The notes: generated by a model from the letters alone, not told the origin. Positions 8,337-18,773 are shown, counted from the stretch's first letter. The stretch: 64,000 nucleotides of DNA from Haemophilus sp. CCUG 60358 (GCF_001679485.1 NZ_LZOZ01000008.1:136196-200195); one strand, 5' to 3'. Numbers and translations: made by a program.

Positions 8337-9704
8337 TTATGCAGATAATGTGCGAATTAAATTCGCCCAATCTTCTTGAATACTGCTATCTTTTTCACGG
8401 AATTTGGGCACTTCACGGCAGGCATTTAAGACTGTCGTATGGTCGCGTTCAAAGGCACGGCCAATTTCCGGTAAACTTTTATTGGTTAATTCTTTTGCTA
8501 ACGCCATCGCAACTTGGCGTGGGCGAGTGACGGATCTCGCTCTGCTTTTTGATTTTAAATCCGCCACTTTAATTCGATAGTATTCTGCCACGACTTTTTG
8601 AATGTTTTCAATGGTGACCAAACGTTCTTGTAAGGCGAGAATATCTTTTAATGTGTCACGCACAAAATCAATATCAATGTGACCACCTTTGAAGTCTTGC
8701 ATCGCTTTCACACGGTTTAACGCACCTTCTAATTCACGAACATTGGTGCGTAAGCGTTGGGCAATAAAGAATGCCACTTCTTCCGGCAGCTCCATATTAT
8801 GTTCTTCTGCTTTTTTCAGCAAAATCGCAACACGAGTTTCTAAATCAGGTGGTTCAATCGCAGTGGTTAAACCCCAGCCGAAACGAGATTTTAGGCGTTC
8901 TTCAATTTTCTCAATTTCTTTTGGATAGCGGTCAGAGGTCAAAATAATTTGACGGCCAGTTTCAAATAAGCTATTGAAAATATGGAAAAATTCCTCTTGT
9001 GTCTTTTCTTTCTCTGCGAAGAATTGAATATCATCCACTAATAATGCATCAAGAGAACGATAGAATTTTTTGAATTGATCCATTTTATTATCACGCATCG
9101 CTTTGACCATGTGCTGCATAAAATTATTAGCATGGATATAAAGCACGCGGGCATTTGGTTTATTCGCTAAAATGCCATTACCGATTGCGTGTAATAAGTG
9201 GGTTTTACCTAAACCTGTCCCGCCATATAAAAAGAATGGGTTTGCTGTTGGTTCACCTGGTGCAAGAGCAAGTTTTTGACCTACTGCACGGGCGAGTTGG
9301 TTTGATTTACCTTCAACAAAGTTTTCAAATAAATGTTTACGATTTAGGTGTGATTCAAATTTAGTCGGCGCATCAGACTCTTGCTGAAAACTCACCGCAC
9401 TTTCTTGATGATTAGATGATTGACTCGGGGTTGGTTCAATTGCTTTTGGTGCAGGTTTTACCCCTTCTTTTACGATAATTTGTAAATTTGGATTTTTAGC
9501 AAGGGCTTGGCAAATTTGATGAATTTGAGCCAAGTAATGATTTTCTACCCAGCTTTTCACAAACATATTGGACGCATATAACACCACTTGATCTTGCGAG
9601 ATTACATCCGCTTGTAGTGGGCGTAACCAAGTACTGAGATCCATCGGGGAAACCTGATCTTGTAGTTGAGATAAGCAATCTTGCCATAGGGTAGAAAGGC
9701 TCAC
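8337..9704 (-). CDS. dnaA: Chromosomal replication initiator protein DnaA
   Basis: ATP-dependent initiator that opens oriC. The 455-residue product has an N-terminal DnaB-interaction domain (about 1-85), a Gln/Ser-rich linker, an AAA+ core with Walker [14 protein letters not shown] near 158 and Walker [11 protein letters not shown] near 220, and the C-terminal DNA-binding domain with [10 protein letters not shown] near 429. The start codon is GTG, as in E. coli dnaA, preceded by AAGGAT. The gene heads dnaA-dnaN-recF. No cluster of DnaA boxes is evident beside it, so the origin is probably elsewhere, as in other gamma-proteobacteria. Confidence 0.97.
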   Translation of the reverse strand: MSLSTLWQDCLSQLQDQVSPMDLSTWLRPLQADVISQDQVVLYASNMFVKSWVENHYLAQIHQICQALAKNPNLQIIVKEGVKPAPKAIEPTPSQSSNHQESAVSFQQESDAPTKFESHLNRKHLFENFVEGKSNQLARAVGQKLALAPGEPTANPFFLYGGTGLGKTHLLHAIGNGILANKPNARVLYIHANNFMQHMVKAMRDNKMDQFKKFYRSLDALLVDDIQFFAEKEKTQEEFFHIFNSLFETGRQIILTSDRYPKEIEKIEERLKSRFGWGLTTAIEPPDLETRVAILLKKAEEHNMELPEEVAFFIAQRLRTNVRELEGALNRVKAMQDFKGGHIDIDFVRDTLKDILALQERLVTIENIQKVVAEYYRIKVADLKSKSRARSVTRPRQVAMALAKELTNKSLPEIGRAFERDHTTVLNACREVPKFREKDSSIQEDWANLIRTLSA

Positions 9705-9720
9705 GATAAATTATCCTTAT

Positions 9721-9749
9721 GTTATATGCGTATAAAATAAAAGCCGCAA
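9721..9749 (-). promoter_or_regulatory. Candidate dnaA promoter
   Basis: On the minus strand TTGCGG (9744-9749) and TATAAC (9721-9726) are 17 bases apart, and the -10 lies about 16 bases before the GTG start. The leader would be very short, so another start further upstream is possible. Confidence 0.35.
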
Positions 9750-9835
9750 AAGTGCGGTTAAAAATCGAAGAGAATTTTACAATAATTTAGGCAAAAGATC
9801 TTCTGTTGCTCATTAAAAAAAGACAAAAAGGTTGC

Positions 9836-9863
9836 TTGAGATTTTGCCCAAAATCCGTATAAT
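9836..9863 (+). promoter_or_regulatory. rpmH operon promoter
   Basis: TTGAGA at 9836-9841 and a consensus TATAAT at 9858-9863 are separated by 16 bases and followed by a C-rich start region. It should drive rpmH-rnpA-yidD-yidC, with an untranslated leader of about 150 bases. Confidence 0.65.
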
Positions 9864-10022
9864 CCCCACGATTTTAGAAGAAACGGAAGATTATTTCGGA
9901 ATTTTCTCTTTTCTTATTTGACGAAAGCCCAATTTATGATTAAAATTGCGGTCTATTTTTTATAACCCTTGTTGTGTTTTGAATATCAAAACAGTAAACC
10001 ATTTTGATTTAGGTAGATTACA

Positions 10023-10157
10023 ATGAAACGTACATTTCAACCTTCTGTATTAAAACGTAGCCGTACTCACGGTTTCCGTGCTCGTATGGCAACTAAAAAC
10101 GGCCGTCAAGTTTTAGCTCGTCGTCGTGCTAAAGGTCGTAAGAGTTTATCTGCATAA
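10023..10157 (+). CDS. rpmH: 50S ribosomal protein L34
   Basis: A 44-residue, strongly basic ribosomal protein, read directly from the sequence. It begins [12 protein letters not shown] and ends GRKSLSA, as L34 does. It precedes rnpA by 12 bases, the classic rpmH-rnpA arrangement. Confidence 0.98.
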
Positions 10158-10169
10158 TCACCGTTTTTA

Positions 10170-10538
10170 GTGATTAAGCTAAACTTCTCTCGGGAGTTAC
10201 GATTGTTAACTCCCACTCAATTCAAAAATGTCTTCGAACAACCGTTTCGAGCAAGCACCCCTGAAATTACCGTTCTCGCACGCAAAAATAATCTTGAGCA
10301 TCCACGCTTAGGTTTAACCGTGGCTAAAAAACATCTTAAACGAGCGCATGATCGTAATCGTATTAAACGTTTAGTTCGTGAAAGTTTTCGTTTATCTCAA
10401 CATAATTTGCCTTCTTGTGACTTTGTCTTTGTGGCGAAACGTGGCATTGGTCAGCTTGATAATCAAACGTTTTTACAAACTTTGGATAAATTATGGGCAC
10501 GTCACATTCGTTTGGCACAAAAATCCTCATCGCTTTAA
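10170..10538 (+). CDS. rnpA: Ribonuclease P protein component
   Basis: Protein cofactor of RNase P, which matures tRNA 5' ends. The 122-residue basic product carries the family signature around [13 protein letters not shown] near residue 66 and the [14 protein letters not shown]-terminus. The start is GTG at 10170, as in E. coli rnpA. Its 3' end overlaps yidD by 46 bases in another frame. The RNA subunit gene rnpB is not in this window. Confidence 0.96.
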   Translation: MIKLNFSRELRLLTPTQFKNVFEQPFRASTPEITVLARKNNLEHPRLGLTVAKKHLKRAHDRNRIKRLVRESFRLSQHNLPSCDFVFVAKRGIGQLDNQTFLQTLDKLWARHIRLAQKSSSL

Positions 10539-10756
10539 TTAAGTTTTATCAAGTAGCGATTAGCCCTTTAATTGGGCCGCGTTGTCGTTTTGTGCCAACC
10601 TGTTCTTGCTATGGTATTGAGGCGTTAAAAACACATGGATTGTTAAAAGGTAGTTGGCTTACGCTAAAACGTGTATTAAAATGTCACCCCTTAAGCGCCG
10701 GTGGATTCGATCCTGTTCCGCCGAAAAAGATTAATAATAACGATGAGAAAAAATAA
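10493..10756 (+). CDS. yidD: Membrane protein insertion efficiency factor YidD
   Basis: A small amphipathic membrane-associated protein that assists YidC-dependent insertion. The 87-residue product has the three conserved cysteines in [14 protein letters not shown] and VLKCHP, then GGFDPVP. The ATG at 10493 lies inside rnpA; this overlap is also seen in E. coli. Its stop overlaps the yidC start by one base, so rnpA, yidD and yidC are likely coupled. Confidence 0.93.
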   Translation: MGTSHSFGTKILIALIKFYQVAISPLIGPRCRFVPTCSCYGIEALKTHGLLKGSWLTLKRVLKCHPLSAGGFDPVPPKKINNNDEKK

Positions 10757-12384
10757 TGGACTCAAGACGTAGCCTATTAGTGCTTGCACTACTCTTTATT
10801 TCTTTCCTTGTTTATCAGCAATGGCAACTTGATAAAAATCCACCGGTTCAACAACAGACCACGGAACAAACAACAACCGCCTCTTCTGATGTACCGGCAA
10901 GTTCTTCTTCATCTGCCGAAGTAGTGGCAGACTCACAAACCAAAGGTCACATTATCACATTAGAAAATGATGTATTCCGTTTGAAAGTGGATACATTAGG
11001 TGGTGATGTAATTAGTTCTGAATTATTAAAATATGATGCAGAATTAAATTCAAAAGAACCTTTCGTTTTGTTAAAAGATACAAACGAGAATGTTTACATT
11101 GCACAAAGCGGCTTAATCGGTAAAAACGGGATCGATACAAAAGCAGGTCGCGCGCAATATCAAGTGACTGGCGACAATTTCAAATTAGCAGAAGGTCAAA
11201 ATGAACTTTCTGTACCATTAACATTTGAAAAAGACGGTGTGACTTATCGTAAAATCTTTGTATTAAAACGCGATAGCTACGATGTAGGTGTTAACTTTGA
11301 AATTGTGAACCAAAGTGGTAGCGCAATTGAAGTTGAACCTTACGGCCAATTAAAACATACATTAGTTGAAAGCAGCGGTAACGTGGCAATGCCTACTTAT
11401 ACTGGTGGTGCGTATTCTTCTTCTGAAACAAATTACAAAAAATACAGCTTCAGCGATATGAAAGACAAAAATCTTTCTATCGATACCAAAGCAGGTTGGG
11501 TTGCTATTTTACAACACTATTTCGTATCAGCTTGGATCCCAAATCAAGATGTAAATAACCAACTTTATAGTATTACAGACAGCAAAAATAACGTTGCGTC
11601 TATTGGTTATCGTGGTCCAGTAGTATCTGTTCCAGCGGGGGCAACAGAAAAAATTACCAGCTCATTATGGACAGGTCCAAAATTACAAAACAAAATGGCT
11701 GAAGTGGCTAACCACTTAGATTTAACCGTCGATTACGGTTGGGCATGGTTCATCGCAAAACCATTATTCTGGTTATTAACCTTCATTCAAAGTATTGTAT
11801 CTAACTGGGGTGTGGCAATTATTTGTGTCACCTTAGTGGTGAAAGCGATTTTATATCCGCTTACAAAAGCACAATACACTTCTATGGCGAAAATGCGTAT
11901 GTTGCAACCGAAAATGCAAGAAATGCGCGAACGTTTTGGTGATGATCGCCAACGTATGAGCCAAGAAATGATGAAACTTTACAAAGAAGAAAAAGTAAAT
12001 CCACTTGGCGGTTGCTTACCATTAATCCTTCAAATGCCAATTTTCATCGCATTATACTGGACGTTTATGGAAGCGGTTGAACTTCGCCATGCGCCATTCT
12101 TTGGTTGGATTCAAGATTTATCGGCACAAGACCCTTACTACATTCTCCCAATCTTAATGGGCGGATCAATGTTCTTGTTACAAAAAATGTCACCGACACC
12201 AGTTGCAGATCCAATGCAACAAAAGGTGATGAACTTTATGCCGTTGATCTTCATGTTCTTCTTCCTCTGGTTCCCAGCAGGTCTAGTACTTTACTGGTTA
12301 GTGTCTAACTTAATCACTATCGTACAACAACAAATGATCTACCGTGGTTTAGAGAAAAAAGGGTTACATACCCGTAAAAAATAA
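10756..12384 (+). CDS. yidC: Membrane protein insertase YidC
   Basis: Inserts and folds inner-membrane proteins, alone or with SecYEG. The 542-residue product has the gamma-proteobacterial build: an N-terminal membrane anchor (about 5-22), a Ser/Thr-rich linker, a large periplasmic domain, then five C-terminal membrane segments. [19 protein letters not shown] near 417 is typical of the family. It ends in a basic tail. A terminator follows directly at 12390-12414. Confidence 0.97.
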   Translation: MDSRRSLLVLALLFISFLVYQQWQLDKNPPVQQQTTEQTTTASSDVPASSSSSAEVVADSQTKGHIITLENDVFRLKVDTLGGDVISSELLKYDAELNSKEPFVLLKDTNENVYIAQSGLIGKNGIDTKAGRAQYQVTGDNFKLAEGQNELSVPLTFEKDGVTYRKIFVLKRDSYDVGVNFEIVNQSGSAIEVEPYGQLKHTLVESSGNVAMPTYTGGAYSSSETNYKKYSFSDMKDKNLSIDTKAGWVAILQHYFVSAWIPNQDVNNQLYSITDSKNNVASIGYRGPVVSVPAGATEKITSSLWTGPKLQNKMAEVANHLDLTVDYGWAWFIAKPLFWLLTFIQSIVSNWGVAIICVTLVVKAILYPLTKAQYTSMAKMRMLQPKMQEMRERFGDDRQRMSQEMMKLYKEEKVNPLGGCLPLILQMPIFIALYWTFMEAVELRHAPFFGWIQDLSAQDPYYILPILMGGSMFLLQKMSPTPVADPMQQKVMNFMPLIFMFFFLWFPAGLVLYWLVSNLITIVQQQMIYRGLEKKGLHTRKK

Positions 12385-12389
12385 TCACT

Positions 12390-12414
12390 AACCGCATCTT
12401 TGGGTGCGGTTTTT
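12390..12414 (+). terminator. Terminator after yidC
   Basis: Stem AACCGCA (12390-12396) and TGCGGTT (12405-12411) with an eight-base loop, followed by a short T-run. It separates yidC from the orphan membrane gene that starts a few bases later. Confidence 0.7.
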
Positions 12415-12418
12415 ACAT

Positions 12419-13003
12419 ATGTTAATAATGTTCAATACAAGACTAAAAGTCATTTCGTTATTTATTTTAATTGGGTTAATTATATATCCTACGTTTTCAG
12501 ATAAGACCCTACTTCCTGGTGCACGTCTTGATGTTTATGTTTCCCTTGTATTAAGCATTCTTCTTTTTTTTGTCGTGATTTATTGGGAAGTGGAAAATGT
12601 CCTTTTACAAAGAAAGGCAAAGCCTAAAAGAGCTTCCAATAAAAAGAAATCCAAAGAAAATATTTTTTATCACATACTCATGAAAGTATTGGGGTATATT
12701 ATTATGTGTAGTGGTTTTTTTTGTTGCTTTTTCTTACTTTCAAACACTTTATTAACGTTCTATGTTTCCATTTGGGGACAAGAAGAAAACTATATAGCCG
12801 AGGTTACTTATAAGCGTAAAAACAAATCGATATATAGTATTAATATTTCATCTAATCAATATGGAAATGAAAGATTCACTTCTAAAAAGGTTTATAATTC
12901 GGTAGAGAATGGGCAAATACTCCAAATTTATAAAAAAAGAACGAGCTCGCTCTCCTATATTGATGCATCTGAAGTAATGAAACTTAATGCTCTTTCCAAT
13001 TAA
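12419..13003 (+). CDS. Hypothetical membrane protein
   Basis: I do not recognise this 194-residue protein. It has two N-terminal hydrophobic segments (about residues 8-28 and 40-60), a basic Lys-rich loop, and a third long segment rich in Phe and Cys (about 92-120). A polar C-terminal region of about 70 residues with short beta-like strands follows, probably outside the membrane. The base composition is visibly AT-richer than the flanking genes. The start is uncertain: ATG at 12419 or 12428, with no clear ribosome site, and the frame is open to a GTG inside the yidC terminator. It sits between yidC and mnmE, which are normally direct neighbours, so it looks like an insertion. Confidence 0.6.
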   Translation: MLIMFNTRLKVISLFILIGLIIYPTFSDKTLLPGARLDVYVSLVLSILLFFVVIYWEVENVLLQRKAKPKRASNKKKSKENIFYHILMKVLGYIIMCSGFFCCFFLLSNTLLTFYVSIWGQEENYIAEVTYKRKNKSIYSINISSNQYGNERFTSKKVYNSVENGQILQIYKKRTSSLSYIDASEVMKLNALSN

Positions 13004-13056
13004 TTTTTCCTCAAGATAACCGCAATATTAGAGCGGTCAATTTTTAGTGAGTTTTT

Positions 13057-14415
13057 ATGAAAGAAACAATCGTCGCACAAGCGACAGCGCCAGGACGTGG
13101 CGGTATTGGTATTTTGCGTGTATCCGGCCCGAAAGTGGTTGAAGTAGCACAAGCGGTACTAGGTAAATGTCCTAAACCACGCATGGCAGATTATCTACCT
13201 TTTAAAGATGCTGATGGCACAGTATTAGATCAAGGCATTGCGCTTTATTTTAAATCACCGAATTCCTTTACCGGTGAAGACGTATTGGAATTGCAAGGCC
13301 ATGGTGGACAAGTGGTATTAGATTTGTTGCTAAAACGAATCTTACAACTTGATGGCGTTCGTCTTGCACGTCCAGGTGAATTTTCTGAACAGGCTTTTTT
13401 AAATGATAAGTTAGATTTAGCTCAAGCAGAAGCGATCGCGGATTTAATTGATGCGACTTCGGAGCAAGCCGCTCGTTCTGCATTAAAATCGCTACAAGGT
13501 GAATTTTCCAATAAAGTGAATCAGTTAGTGGATTCCGTGATTTATCTGCGTACTTATGTGGAAGCGTCGATTGATTTCCCCGATGAAGAAATTGACTTTT
13601 TGGCAGACGGTAAAATCGAAGCAAAATTACGAGAAATTATTGATCAACTTGATTTAGTTCGTAGTGAAGCGAAACAAGGCTCGATTTTGCGTGAAGGGAT
13701 GAAAGTGGTGATTGCCGGTCGTCCAAATGCTGGTAAATCAAGTTTACTGAATGCTTTAGCGGGCAGAGAAGCAGCCATTGTGACAGATATTGCAGGAACA
13801 ACGCGCGATGTGTTGCGTGAGCATATTCATATTGATGGCATGCCTTTACATATTATTGATACCGCAGGGCTTCGTGAAGCGACAGATGAAGTTGAACGTA
13901 TTGGGATTTCGCGTGCCTGGACGGAGATTGAGCAAGCCGATCGTATTATCTTAATGTTAGACAGTAGCGATCCTGATAGCCAAAATATTGAAAAAGTGCG
14001 GTCAGAATTTTTATCAAAATTGCCGAATAATATGCCGGTGACTATCGTTCGCAATAAAGTAGATTTAAGTGGCGAGGCCGTTGGGCTAAAAGAAGAAAAT
14101 GGAACAACGACCGTTTGTTTATCCGCCCAAACACATCAGGGTGTAGATTTATTGCGTGAGCATTTAAAACAGGCTATGGGCTTCCAAACAGGGATGGAAG
14201 GTGGTTTCTTAGCACGCCGTCGTCATCTTGATGCCTTAGAAAAAGCGGCTGAACATTTACAAATTGGGTTAGTCCAATTAACTGAATTTCATGCAGGTGA
14301 ATTATTGGCGGAAGAACTTCGTTTAGTACAAGCTAACTTAAGTGAAATTACGGGGCAATTTACTTCGGATGATTTGCTCGGCAATATTTTCAGTTCTTTC
14401 TGTATTGGAAAATAA
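13057..14415 (+). CDS. mnmE: tRNA uridine-5-carboxymethylaminomethyl modification GTPase
   Basis: With MnmG it modifies the wobble uridine of several tRNAs. The 452-residue product has the N-terminal formyl-THF-binding domain, a helical domain split around a G domain, and the C-terminal FCIGK that carries the essential cysteine. The G domain shows [14 protein letters not shown] near 225, the DTAG switch region near 270, and NKVD near 337. An uptake sequence lies inside. The mntP reading frame begins ten bases after its stop. Confidence 0.97.
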   Translation: MKETIVAQATAPGRGGIGILRVSGPKVVEVAQAVLGKCPKPRMADYLPFKDADGTVLDQGIALYFKSPNSFTGEDVLELQGHGGQVVLDLLLKRILQLDGVRLARPGEFSEQAFLNDKLDLAQAEAIADLIDATSEQAARSALKSLQGEFSNKVNQLVDSVIYLRTYVEASIDFPDEEIDFLADGKIEAKLREIIDQLDLVRSEAKQGSILREGMKVVIAGRPNAGKSSLLNALAGREAAIVTDIAGTTRDVLREHIHIDGMPLHIIDTAGLREATDEVERIGISRAWTEIEQADRIILMLDSSDPDSQNIEKVRSEFLSKLPNNMPVTIVRNKVDLSGEAVGLKEENGTTTVCLSAQTHQGVDLLREHLKQAMGFQTGMEGGFLARRRHLDALEKAAEHLQIGLVQLTEFHAGELLAEELRLVQANLSEITGQFTSDDLLGNIFSSFCIGK

Positions 14416-14425
14416 ACTGTAGTTT

Positions 14426-14983
14426 ATGACTTTTCATATGTTGTGGGTCATTGCGCTTGGTCTTTCGATGGATGCCTTTGCAGTTTCCATCTCTAAAGGC
14501 TTAGCAATGCGCGCTTTTCGATGGAAACAAGCATTAGCTATCGCATGCTGTTTTGGGTTATTCCAAGGCATCATGCCTGCGATAGGCTATGTTGTCGGAC
14601 TGCAATTTAGTCAGATGATTCAAAATTGAGATCATTGGATTGCCTTTGTTTTGCTTGCGCTCATCGGTGTGAATATGATTCGAGAAGGACTTAGCTCGGA
14701 TGATGAACCTACTCCCTCATTGATTAGTTTAAAACACTTGCTAACACTTGGTGTGGCAACGAGTATTGATGCGTTAGCCGTCGGTGTCTCTTTTGCTTTT
14801 CTTTCCGTGGACATTTTATTGGCTGTTTTCATCATAGGTTTAACAACCTTTGTCATCTCTTTTATTGGTGTAAAGAGCGGTCATTTTTTAGGGAAAAAAT
14901 TCAAAAGCAAAGCAGAGATTTTTGGCGGTTTAGTGTTATTCGTCATGGCCGTGAAAATCCTACACGAACATGGTGTTTTTTAA
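14426..14983 (+). pseudogene. mntP: Manganese efflux pump MntP, interrupted by in-frame TGA
   Basis: Read through one TGA at 14627-14629, this frame gives about 185 residues, the length of E. coli MntP (188). It has six hydrophobic segments and the paired family motifs SMDAFAVSISKG (N-terminal half) and SIDALAVGVSFAF (C-terminal half). Just after the TGA comes DHWIAFVLL, which matches NHWIAFVLL of E. coli, and the stop falls where E. coli has Trp (EWNHW). A TGG-to-TGA change is therefore likely. No frameshift is needed and both halves look well conserved, so the lesion is recent, a sequencing error, or tolerated by read-through. The 117 codons after the stop have no ribosome site of their own. 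Confidence 0.75.
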
Positions 14984-15050
14984 GTGCGAATTTTCGCCTT
15001 TTAGATTATAATCTTACGAACTTTGTCTTTTTTAAAAGGGTAATAATTGA

Positions 15051-16928
15051 ATGTTAATTGAAAAAATGCATGGCGTCGCCCATAGCTTTATCGGGAAAGC
15101 GATCTTTGCTTTACTTCCAGTTTCATTTTTAATCGGTGGGATGTCAGGCTATTTGTATGGTGGCAACGAGAGTTTTGCTGCAAAAGTAAATGGCGAAACT
15201 ATCTCTCAACAAGATTTCTTAAATCGTTACAACCAAGAGTTTGAAGCGCGAGCACAACAAGAAGGCGAGAGTTTCTTAGCGAAAACTGATTCTGTGGAAT
15301 TTGTGACCGCACTTCGTCAAAATTTAATTCAACGTTTAGTTGATCAAGAATTAATCCGTCAATATGCCAAAGAATTAAAATTAGGTGTAAGTGACGACAT
15401 GATCAAACGTGCGATTGTAAGCGATCCTAACTTACAATCTAACGGTAAATTTGATAACGCTCGTTATCAACAATTATTGACTCAAAATGGTTTAACGTCA
15501 GATACTTATGCGGCTATTTTACGTAATGCATTAACACTTGAACAAATGCAAAACGGTTTGGCTGACAGTGAATTTGTTGTGCCGGCTCAAGTAAAAGATA
15601 GTGCACAAACCTTTTTCCAAAAACGTATCGCTCGTCTTGCAACCCTTCCATTAGCTGATGAAGTGGCAAAACAAAAGGTTACAGAAGAAGAAATTAAAGC
15701 GTATTACGATGCGAATGCGAAATCGCTTGTTCAACCTGAACAGGCGAAAGTGCAATATATTCGCGTTTCAGCGAATGAATTAGGTAAATTACAACCTGTC
15801 ACTGAAACACAAATTGCGCAATATTATCAAGAAAATAAAGCGCAATTTATTAGCCAAAAATTAGCACATATCCAATTAGCCACTGAGAAAGAAGCGGATG
15901 CGGTTTATCAAGAACTGCAAAAAGGCGCTGATTTTGCTGAGTTAGCAAAAGCGAAATCCGTGGATAAACTTTCTGGTGCACAAGGCGGTGAATTAGGTTG
16001 GGTAAAAGACAACGAATTACCGAAAAACTTTGAAGATGCGGCATTATTATTAAATGTTGGTCAATACAGCACACCAGTTAATGTAGATGGGGCTTACCAT
16101 ATTATTTTAGTGCAAGATCGTAAAGAACGTACGTTAGATGAAGTAAAAGAGCAAATCGCGGATATCGTACGTAAAAACTTAGCAGGAAGTCGTTTCCAAG
16201 CGGTAGAAAAAGCGGTTCGTGCAAAAGCAGCAGAAAGCAGTGATTCTTTAGCTGCGGTAGCAGAAGCAGCAGGCGTGAAAGTGGAAGAAACAGATTATTT
16301 CGGTAAAAATAATGTCCCTGCGGCATTAAATTTCCCAAATGTGACTTCTACCATTTTTGAATCAGATATTGCAAACGGCGGTGCAAATTCTGAGCCATTA
16401 ACGGTTGGTGAAAATGAATTTGTTGTGGTACGTGTCGTGGATCATAAAGCTGAAGGTTTACAAAGCCTTGATGAAGCGAAATTAACGATTGAGCAGTTCT
16501 TAAAACGTGAAAAAGCCGATAAAGTATTAGCTGAAAAAGCAGAGCAAGCGGTTAAAGCGCTATCTGCCGATCCAACCAAATTACCTGCAGGTATTAGTTT
16601 TGGTGAGCCACAAACCTTTACGTTAGTGGATAATAAAGATCCGGTGCTTTATGAAGGTGTATTTGCCATTGCAAAACCACAAGATGGTAAAGTGGCTTAT
16701 CAAGTTGCTCGTAACAGCAAAGGTGATATGGTTGTGGTTGCTCTTGAACGTGTAGAAGAGCCTACTTTAAGTGAACAAGAATTAGCGAAATTTAGCACTC
16801 AACTTGTTCGTGCACGTCAAGGCGAATTGCAAGGACAGTTAATGCAAGCATTGCGTGAAAAAGCACAAATCGAGATTAATACCAGCTTTATTAATCAAGA
16901 TGATTCAGAAGAAGGTGCGGCTCACTAA
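15051..16928 (+). CDS. ppiD: Periplasmic folding chaperone PpiD (SurA/parvulin family)
   Basis: A membrane-anchored periplasmic chaperone that meets polypeptides leaving the SecYEG channel. The 625-residue product has a short cytoplasmic start, one membrane anchor (about 13-33), a SurA-like N-terminal domain, a parvulin domain (about 265-355, with LGWVKDNELPKNFEDA), and a long C-terminal chaperone region. The length matches E. coli PpiD (623). YfgM, encoded at 30062-30676, is its known partner at the translocon. A paired uptake-sequence terminator follows. Confidence 0.92.
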   Translation: MLIEKMHGVAHSFIGKAIFALLPVSFLIGGMSGYLYGGNESFAAKVNGETISQQDFLNRYNQEFEARAQQEGESFLAKTDSVEFVTALRQNLIQRLVDQELIRQYAKELKLGVSDDMIKRAIVSDPNLQSNGKFDNARYQQLLTQNGLTSDTYAAILRNALTLEQMQNGLADSEFVVPAQVKDSAQTFFQKRIARLATLPLADEVAKQKVTEEEIKAYYDANAKSLVQPEQAKVQYIRVSANELGKLQPVTETQIAQYYQENKAQFISQKLAHIQLATEKEADAVYQELQKGADFAELAKAKSVDKLSGAQGGELGWVKDNELPKNFEDAALLLNVGQYSTPVNVDGAYHIILVQDRKERTLDEVKEQIADIVRKNLAGSRFQAVEKAVRAKAAESSDSLAAVAEAAGVKVEETDYFGKNNVPAALNFPNVTSTIFESDIANGGANSEPLTVGENEFVVVRVVDHKAEGLQSLDEAKLTIEQFLKREKADKVLAEKAEQAVKALSADPTKLPAGISFGEPQTFTLVDNKDPVLYEGVFAIAKPQDGKVAYQVARNSKGDMVVVALERVEEPTLSEQELAKFSTQLVRARQGELQGQLMQALREKAQIEINTSFINQDDSEEGAAH

Positions 16929-16976
16929 GCTGATTGAAATGTCATTCATCATCAATTTCTGATGGAAAATAAAAGC

Positions 16977-17006
16977 AAAGTGCGGTAAATTTTGACCGCA
17001 CTTTTT
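16977..17006 (+). terminator. Terminator made of an inverted pair of uptake sequences
   Basis: AAAGTGCGGT (16977-16986) and ACCGCACTTT (16995-17004) form a perfect 10-bp stem with an eight-base loop and run into TTT. It ends ppiD transcription and is a textbook case of paired uptake signals acting as a terminator. Confidence 0.88.
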
Positions 17007-17028
17007 TATATAAAATAAGGAGAAGACG

Positions 17029-17379
17029 ATGGCTCAAGAAACCATTTTCAGCAAAATTATTCGTAAAGAAATTCCTGCCAATATTGTTTATCAAGATGAA
17101 TTAGTAACCGCATTCCGTGATATTTCACCGCAAGCGAAAACCCATATTTTGATTATCCCAAATAAAGTCATTCCAACGGTTAATGATGTGACGGAACAAG
17201 ATGAAGTTACCTTGGGTCGCTTATTTACTGTTGCGGCTAAAATTGCTAAAGAAGAAGGCATTGCCGAAGACGGTTACCGTTTAATTGTGAACTGTAATAA
17301 ACATGGTGGACAAGAAGTATTCCATATTCATATGCATCTTGTTGGTGGTGAACCTTTAGGTAGAATGTTGGCGAAATAA
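17029..17379 (+). CDS. hinT: HIT-family purine nucleoside phosphoramidase
   Basis: A small cytoplasmic HIT hydrolase that cleaves adenosine phosphoramidates. The 116-residue product has the histidine triad HIHMH near residue 97 and the N-terminal [17 protein letters not shown] typical of HinT. AAGGAG precedes the start. Its stop overlaps ycfL by one base. The order hinT-ycfL-(...)-nagZ is shared with E. coli, where lpoB and thiK lie in between; here both are absent. Confidence 0.95.
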   Translation: MAQETIFSKIIRKEIPANIVYQDELVTAFRDISPQAKTHILIIPNKVIPTVNDVTEQDEVTLGRLFTVAAKIAKEEGIAEDGYRLIVNCNKHGGQEVFHIHMHLVGGEPLGRMLAK

Positions 17380-17726
17380 TGAAAAAGATCCTAATTACAG
17401 CAACGGTATTATTTTTAACGGCTTGTTCATCTGCACCAAATATTGTGGGAACCAATAAGCCAATTTTAAATATGGCGGCAAATTTAGCACCAGCTTTAGA
17501 TGTTGATTTGTCTGATAATACCGCAGCCTTAAAAAATAAAACTACACAACAACTCAATGTGCTTTACCATCTTTATTGGTATAACACACAAGGTGTAACG
17601 CAAGTTTGGCCGAATCAGCAAGAAAGCCAATCAGGCAATATTTTATTACAACCACAAGAGAAGAAAGTGTTTGAACTACCAAAACCAAGCACAGAAAGTA
17701 CTAATTATCGTCTTTATTTACAATAG
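17379..17726 (+). CDS. ycfL: YcfL-like lipoprotein (DUF1425)
   Basis: A 115-residue predicted lipoprotein with signal peptide [16 protein letters not shown] and the lipobox cysteine at 16. The rest is a small beta-rich domain. Length, sequence style and the position between hinT and nagZ match E. coli YcfL, whose role is unknown. It should sit in the periplasm, anchored to the inner or outer membrane. Confidence 0.8.
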   Translation: MKKILITATVLFLTACSSAPNIVGTNKPILNMAANLAPALDVDLSDNTAALKNKTTQQLNVLYHLYWYNTQGVTQVWPNQQESQSGNILLQPQEKKVFELPKPSTESTNYRLYLQ

Positions 17727-17729
17727 TTT

Positions 17730-18773
17730 ATGTCCACACTATTAATTGACCTTGAAGGTCATGAACTCAAACAAGAAGAAGTTGAATTACTGGAACATCC
17801 TTTAGTTGCCGGTTTGATTTTATTTACCCGCAATTTTTATGATCGTCAGCAAGTTCAAGAGTTAATTAAATCCATTCGTCAGCGAGTAAAAAAGCCTTTA
17901 TTGATCACGGTCGATCAAGAAGGTGGTAGAGTACAACGTTTCCGTGAAGGTTTCACTCAGCTCCCCGCAATGCAGGCGTTTGCGGCATTAGTTAAGGATT
18001 CAACTCAGCAACAACAAATAGCAAAAGAAGCGGGTTGGCAAATGGCGGCTGAAATGGTGGCGCTAGATATTGATTTGAGTTTTGCTCCGGTGTTGGATTT
18101 GGGGCATGAATGTCGTGCGATTGGCGATCGTAGTTTTGGCTGTGATGTAAAAAGTGCGGTCAATTTGGCGGCTGCTTTTATTGATGGTATGCACCAAGCA
18201 GGCATGGCAACAACAGGAAAACACTTCCCGGGACACGGTCATGTTTTAGCCGATTCTCATCTTGAAACCCCTTATGATGAGCGTGCAAAGGAAGCGGTTT
18301 TTAATCATGATATTTTGCCATTCCAGCAATTAATTCAACAGAGTAAGCTTGATGCGATTATGCCGGCTCACGTGATTTATACACAATGTGATAGTCAACC
18401 AGCAAGTGGTTCGAGTTATTGGTTAAAAGAAATTTTGCGTAAACAGTTAGGCTTCCAGGGGGCGATTTTCTCTGATGATTTAGGCATGAAAGGCGCAGGC
18501 TTTATGGGCGATTTTGTGGCTCGTAGTGAAAAAGCCTTGAATGCTGGTTGTGACTTATTATTGCTTTGTAATGAACGTGAAGGTGTCATTCAAGTGCTTG
18601 ATAATCTCAAGTTAGAGGAAACCACAGAGCATTTCGCAGCACGCCAAGCTCGCTTGAAATCTCTCTTTAAACAAAAATCCTTTGATTGGTCAGAACTCAC
18701 AAAAACTTCGCGTTGGATTGAAAATCATCAAAAACTGACCGCACTTCAACAAGAGTGGCTTGCTTCTAAATGA
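17730..18773 (+). CDS. nagZ: Beta-N-acetylhexosaminidase
   Basis: A cytoplasmic glycoside hydrolase family 3 enzyme that removes GlcNAc from 1,6-anhydroMurNAc-peptides during peptidoglycan recycling. The 347-residue product carries the family signature around [14 protein letters not shown] near 163, with the catalytic histidine, [10 protein letters not shown] near 62, and the nucleophile in [10 protein letters not shown] near 248. Released GlcNAc can feed the nagA/nagB pathway at the left end of the window. The stop overlaps rlmC by four bases. Two uptake sequences are inside. Confidence 0.95.
   Translation: MSTLLIDLEGHELKQEEVELLEHPLVAGLILFTRNFYDRQQVQELIKSIRQRVKKPLLITVDQEGGRVQRFREGFTQLPAMQAFAALVKDSTQQQQIAKEAGWQMAAEMVALDIDLSFAPVLDLGHECRAIGDRSFGCDVKSAVNLAAAFIDGMHQAGMATTGKHFPGHGHVLADSHLETPYDERAKEAVFNHDILPFQQLIQQSKLDAIMPAHVIYTQCDSQPASGSSYWLKEILRKQLGFQGAIFSDDLGMKGAGFMGDFVARSEKALNAGCDLLLLCNEREGVIQVLDNLKLEETTEHFAARQARLKSLFKQKSFDWSELTKTSRWIENHQKLTALQQEWLASK

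Larger units (their letters stand above)
9705..10022. other. Divergent dnaA/rpmH intergenic region
   Basis: This 318-bp gap carries back-to-back promoters for dnaA and rpmH and one uptake sequence at about 9750. It has a long AT-rich rpmH leader of roughly 150 bases. I looked for DnaA boxes (TTATNCACA) and found none. Confidence 0.6.

Noticed and set aside
9934..9963. Nine-codon leader peptide (MIKIAVYFL) upstream of rpmH
   Set aside because: No ribosome site and no attenuator-like structure follow it.
9705..10022. Replication origin next to dnaA
   Set aside because: No DnaA-box cluster is seen. Related gamma-proteobacteria have oriC elsewhere, near mnmG and mioC, which are not in this window.
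13268..13624. 118-codon minus-strand frame opposite mnmE
   Set aside because: It is fully contained in a well-conserved gene on the other strand and shows no family features.
14627..14629. TGA in mntP as a selenocysteine codon, given that SelD makes selenophosphate here
   Set aside because: No stem-loop with a GGU apical loop is seen 15-30 bases after this TGA, and the aligned residue in E. coli is Trp rather than Cys. A nonsense change is simpler.
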